Of a stretch of 14,524 nt of DNA, positions 12,943-14,524 are shown piece by piece. Where the stretch lies: contig CADBOW010000065.1 in the NCBI GenBank assembly GCA_902796375.1, positions 1 to 14,524 on the forward strand, given 5' to 3'. Each line of letters begins with the position of its first letter. Position 1 is the first letter of the stretch. A program made the position numbers and the translations under genes. The notes beneath the pieces are model-generated. The model had not been told where the DNA came from. It saw only the letters and a list, made by a program, of their open reading frames with translations, and did no database searches. This stretch comes from an uncultured Lachnospiraceae bacterium (GTDB lineage Bacteria; Bacillota; Clostridia; Lachnospirales; Lachnospiraceae).

Positions 12943-14524
12943 ATGGGTCTTGGAACAATGCTGTTCGGTACACACAGCGAACGAGAATTGAAAAGAATTG
13001 ATCCCATCATCAAGAAGATCGAATCGATGGATGAGGAAATGCAGGGGTTGTCCGATGAACAGCTGAAAGCAAAGACAGAAGAGTTTAAGAAACGTCTTGC
13101 AGATGGCGAAACACTTGACGATATCCTTCCGGAGGCATTCGCGGTAGTGCGCGAAGCGGATAGCCGTGTGCTGGGGCTGAAGCCCTTCCGTGTACAGCTG
13201 ATCGGTGGTGTGATCCTGCATCAGGGTCGTATCGCAGAGATGCGTACCGGTGAAGGTAAGACGCTGGTTTCCACACTTCCGGCATATCTGAATGCACTGG
13301 CCGGACAGGGCGTGCATATTGTCACGGTCAATGATTATCTGGCTAATCGTGACGCAGAGTGGATGGGTGCTGTTCACCGGTTCCTGGGTCTTACCGTCGG
13401 TGTCATCCTGAACTCGATGGAAAATGATCAGCGCAGGGAGGCATATAACTGCGATATTACCTATATTACCAACAATGAGCTGGGATTCGATTATCTGCGT
13501 GACAACATGGTCATTTATAAGGAGAATCTGGTTCAGCGCGGACTCCATTATGCGATCATCGATGAGGTGGACTCGGTCCTGATCGATGAGGCCCGGACAC
13601 CGCTTATCATTTCCGGTCAGAGCGGTAAGTCCACGGATATCTATAAAATGTGCGACTACATCGCCCGCCGTATGAAGCGGGGTACCGCTTCCACGGAGAT
13701 CAGCAAGATGGATGCCATCATGGGAAATTCCGTGAAAGAGGACGGAGACTATCTGGTCAATGAGAAGGACAAATATGTAGTCCTGACGGAACAGGGTGTG
13801 GCCGAGATTGAGAAATTCTTCCATATAGAGAACCTGGCCGATTCCGAGAATATCGACATTCAGCATACCATGCTTCAGGCTTTGAAGGCACATGCCCTGA
13901 TGCACAGAGATCAGGATTATGTGGTAAAGGATGATGAGGTTCTGATTGTCGACGAATTTACCGGACGTATCATGCCGGGACGTCGTTTCAATGATGGTCT
14001 GCATCAGTGTATTGAAGCAAAGGAAAATGTAAAGGTGAAGCGGGAGTCCAAGACTCTGGCCACCATCACCTTCCAGAACTTCTTTAATAAATATGAAAAG
14101 AAAGCCGGCATGACCGGTACGGCCCAGACGGAGGAGAACGAGTTCCGTGAGATCTACAGCATGGACGTAGTTGTGGTTCCCACCAACCTTCCGATCGCAC
14201 GTATCGATCAGGATGATGCCATATTCAAGACCAAGAAGGAGAAGCTGAATGCGATCATCGAGGAGGTGGCTGAAACCCATGCCAAGGGTCAGCCGGTCCT
14301 GGTCGGTACCGTAAATATCGATTCCTCCGAGGAGATCAGCCGTCTGCTTCAAAAGAGAGGCATACAGCACAAGGTACTGAATGCGAAGTTCCATGAGATG
14401 GAGGCTGAGATCATCAAGGATGCAGGTCAGCGGGGAAATGTAACCATCGCAACCAACATGGCCGGTCGTGGAACCGATATCAAGCTGGGAGAGGGCGTTA
14501 AGGAGCTGGGTGGCCTGAAGGTCA
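12943..14524 (+). CDS. secA: Preprotein translocase ATPase SecA (N-terminal part, runs off the window)
   Basis: SecA is the ATPase motor that pushes unfolded preproteins through SecYEG. About 527 codons are present of a protein usually near 800-900 residues, and the frame is open to the window end. It starts MGLGTMLFGTHSERELKRI, typical of SecA1. The Walker A motif is GEGKT (103-107, K106), preceded by ILHQGRIAEMRT. The DEAD-like Walker B is DEVD (207-210) in IDEVDSVLIDEARTPLIISG. Others are TNNELGFDYLRDNM, MTGTAQTEENEF (from 390) and ATNMAGRGTDIKLG near the edge. These cover the first nucleotide-binding domain, the preprotein cross-linking domain and the start of the second nucleotide-binding domain. 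AGGAGG (12931-12936) lies 6 bases before the ATG. It would export the several signal-peptide proteins in this window. The C-terminal domains and the likely neighbour prfB are outside. Confidence 0.97.
   Translation, partial: MGLGTMLFGTHSERELKRIDPIIKKIESMDEEMQGLSDEQLKAKTEEFKKRLADGETLDDILPEAFAVVREADSRVLGLKPFRVQLIGGVILHQGRIAEMRTGEGKTLVSTLPAYLNALAGQGVHIVTVNDYLANRDAEWMGAVHRFLGLTVGVILNSMENDQRREAYNCDITYITNNELGFDYLRDNMVIYKENLVQRGLHYAIIDEVDSVLIDEARTPLIISGQSGKSTDIYKMCDYIARRMKRGTASTEISKMDAIMGNSVKEDGDYLVNEKDKYVVLTEQGVAEIEKFFHIENLADSENIDIQHTMLQALKAHALMHRDQDYVVKDDEVLIVDEFTGRIMPGRRFNDGLHQCIEAKENVKVKRESKTLATITFQNFFNKYEKKAGMTGTAQTEENEFREIYSMDVVVVPTNLPIARIDQDDAIFKTKKEKLNAIIEEVAETHAKGQPVLVGTVNIDSSEEISRLLQKRGIQHKVLNAKFHEMEAEIIKDAGQRGNVTIATNMAGRGTDIKLGEGVKELGGLKV

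Noticed and set aside
12895..14394. 499-codon open frame antisense to secA
   Set aside because: The SecA frame on the + strand has all family motifs. The antisense frame is a compositional shadow with no recognisable protein features.
1..14524. CRISPR arrays, insertion sequences, prophage or plasmid genes
   Set aside because: No spaced identical repeats, transposase, integrase or phage structural motifs were seen. The only tandem array is the coding 21-bp repeat at 1580-1747.

Overview
The window looks like chromosome of a Gram-positive anaerobe of the class Clostridia, most likely Lachnospiraceae. The grounds are strong AGGAGG ribosome binding sites, sigma-A promoters, the hpf-secA gene order typical of Firmicutes, a glycyl-radical activase (PflA), secreted proteins with CW-binding, BIG2 and SH3-NlpC/P60 modules, and a zinc-ribbon membrane protein. 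The genus cannot be fixed from the sequence. I see no rRNA or tRNA gene, CRISPR array, transposase or phage gene.

Region 1 (1-6315) holds the tail of a probable PilZ protein, then three surface or secreted protein genes in a row on the + strand. These are a PPC-like protein with C-terminal CW-binding repeats, a 1015-residue membrane-anchored subtilisin-family protease and a CAP/SCP protein with BIG2-like domains. The protease has an N-terminal zinc ribbon, eight perfect heptads, one membrane helix, an I9-like prodomain, an S8 domain and PEGA-like modules. Its gene is bracketed by two terminators with identical 13-nt arms, its 3' end is much more AT-rich than the rest, and the residue at the oxyanion-hole position is Asp instead of Asn. 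This is the least ordinary part of the window.

Region 2 (6316-8130) is a probable two-gene operon, pflA plus an uncharacterised membrane protein, closed by a strong hairpin that encloses the stop codon. Region 3 (8222-9907) is on the minus strand: sua5 (L-threonylcarbamoyladenylate synthase) followed by rpiB, each with its own recognisable promoter.

Region 4 (9908-11740) is the divergent control region and a secreted two-SH3 NlpC/P60 cell-wall hydrolase. A consensus promoter (TTGACA-17-TATAAT) is followed immediately by a perfect match to the WalR box, which suggests control by the WalRK cell-wall system. Region 5 (11741-14524) begins with a 0.5-kb intergenic region carrying a set of CCTC/GAGG hairpins and a DnaA-box cluster (two perfect TTATCCACA boxes in a 13-nt inverted repeat plus a near-perfect one). 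The long-form ribosome hibernation factor hpf and the 5' part of secA follow. Together the window mixes housekeeping genes (protein export, tRNA modification, pentose phosphate, ribosome hibernation) with envelope remodelling genes.
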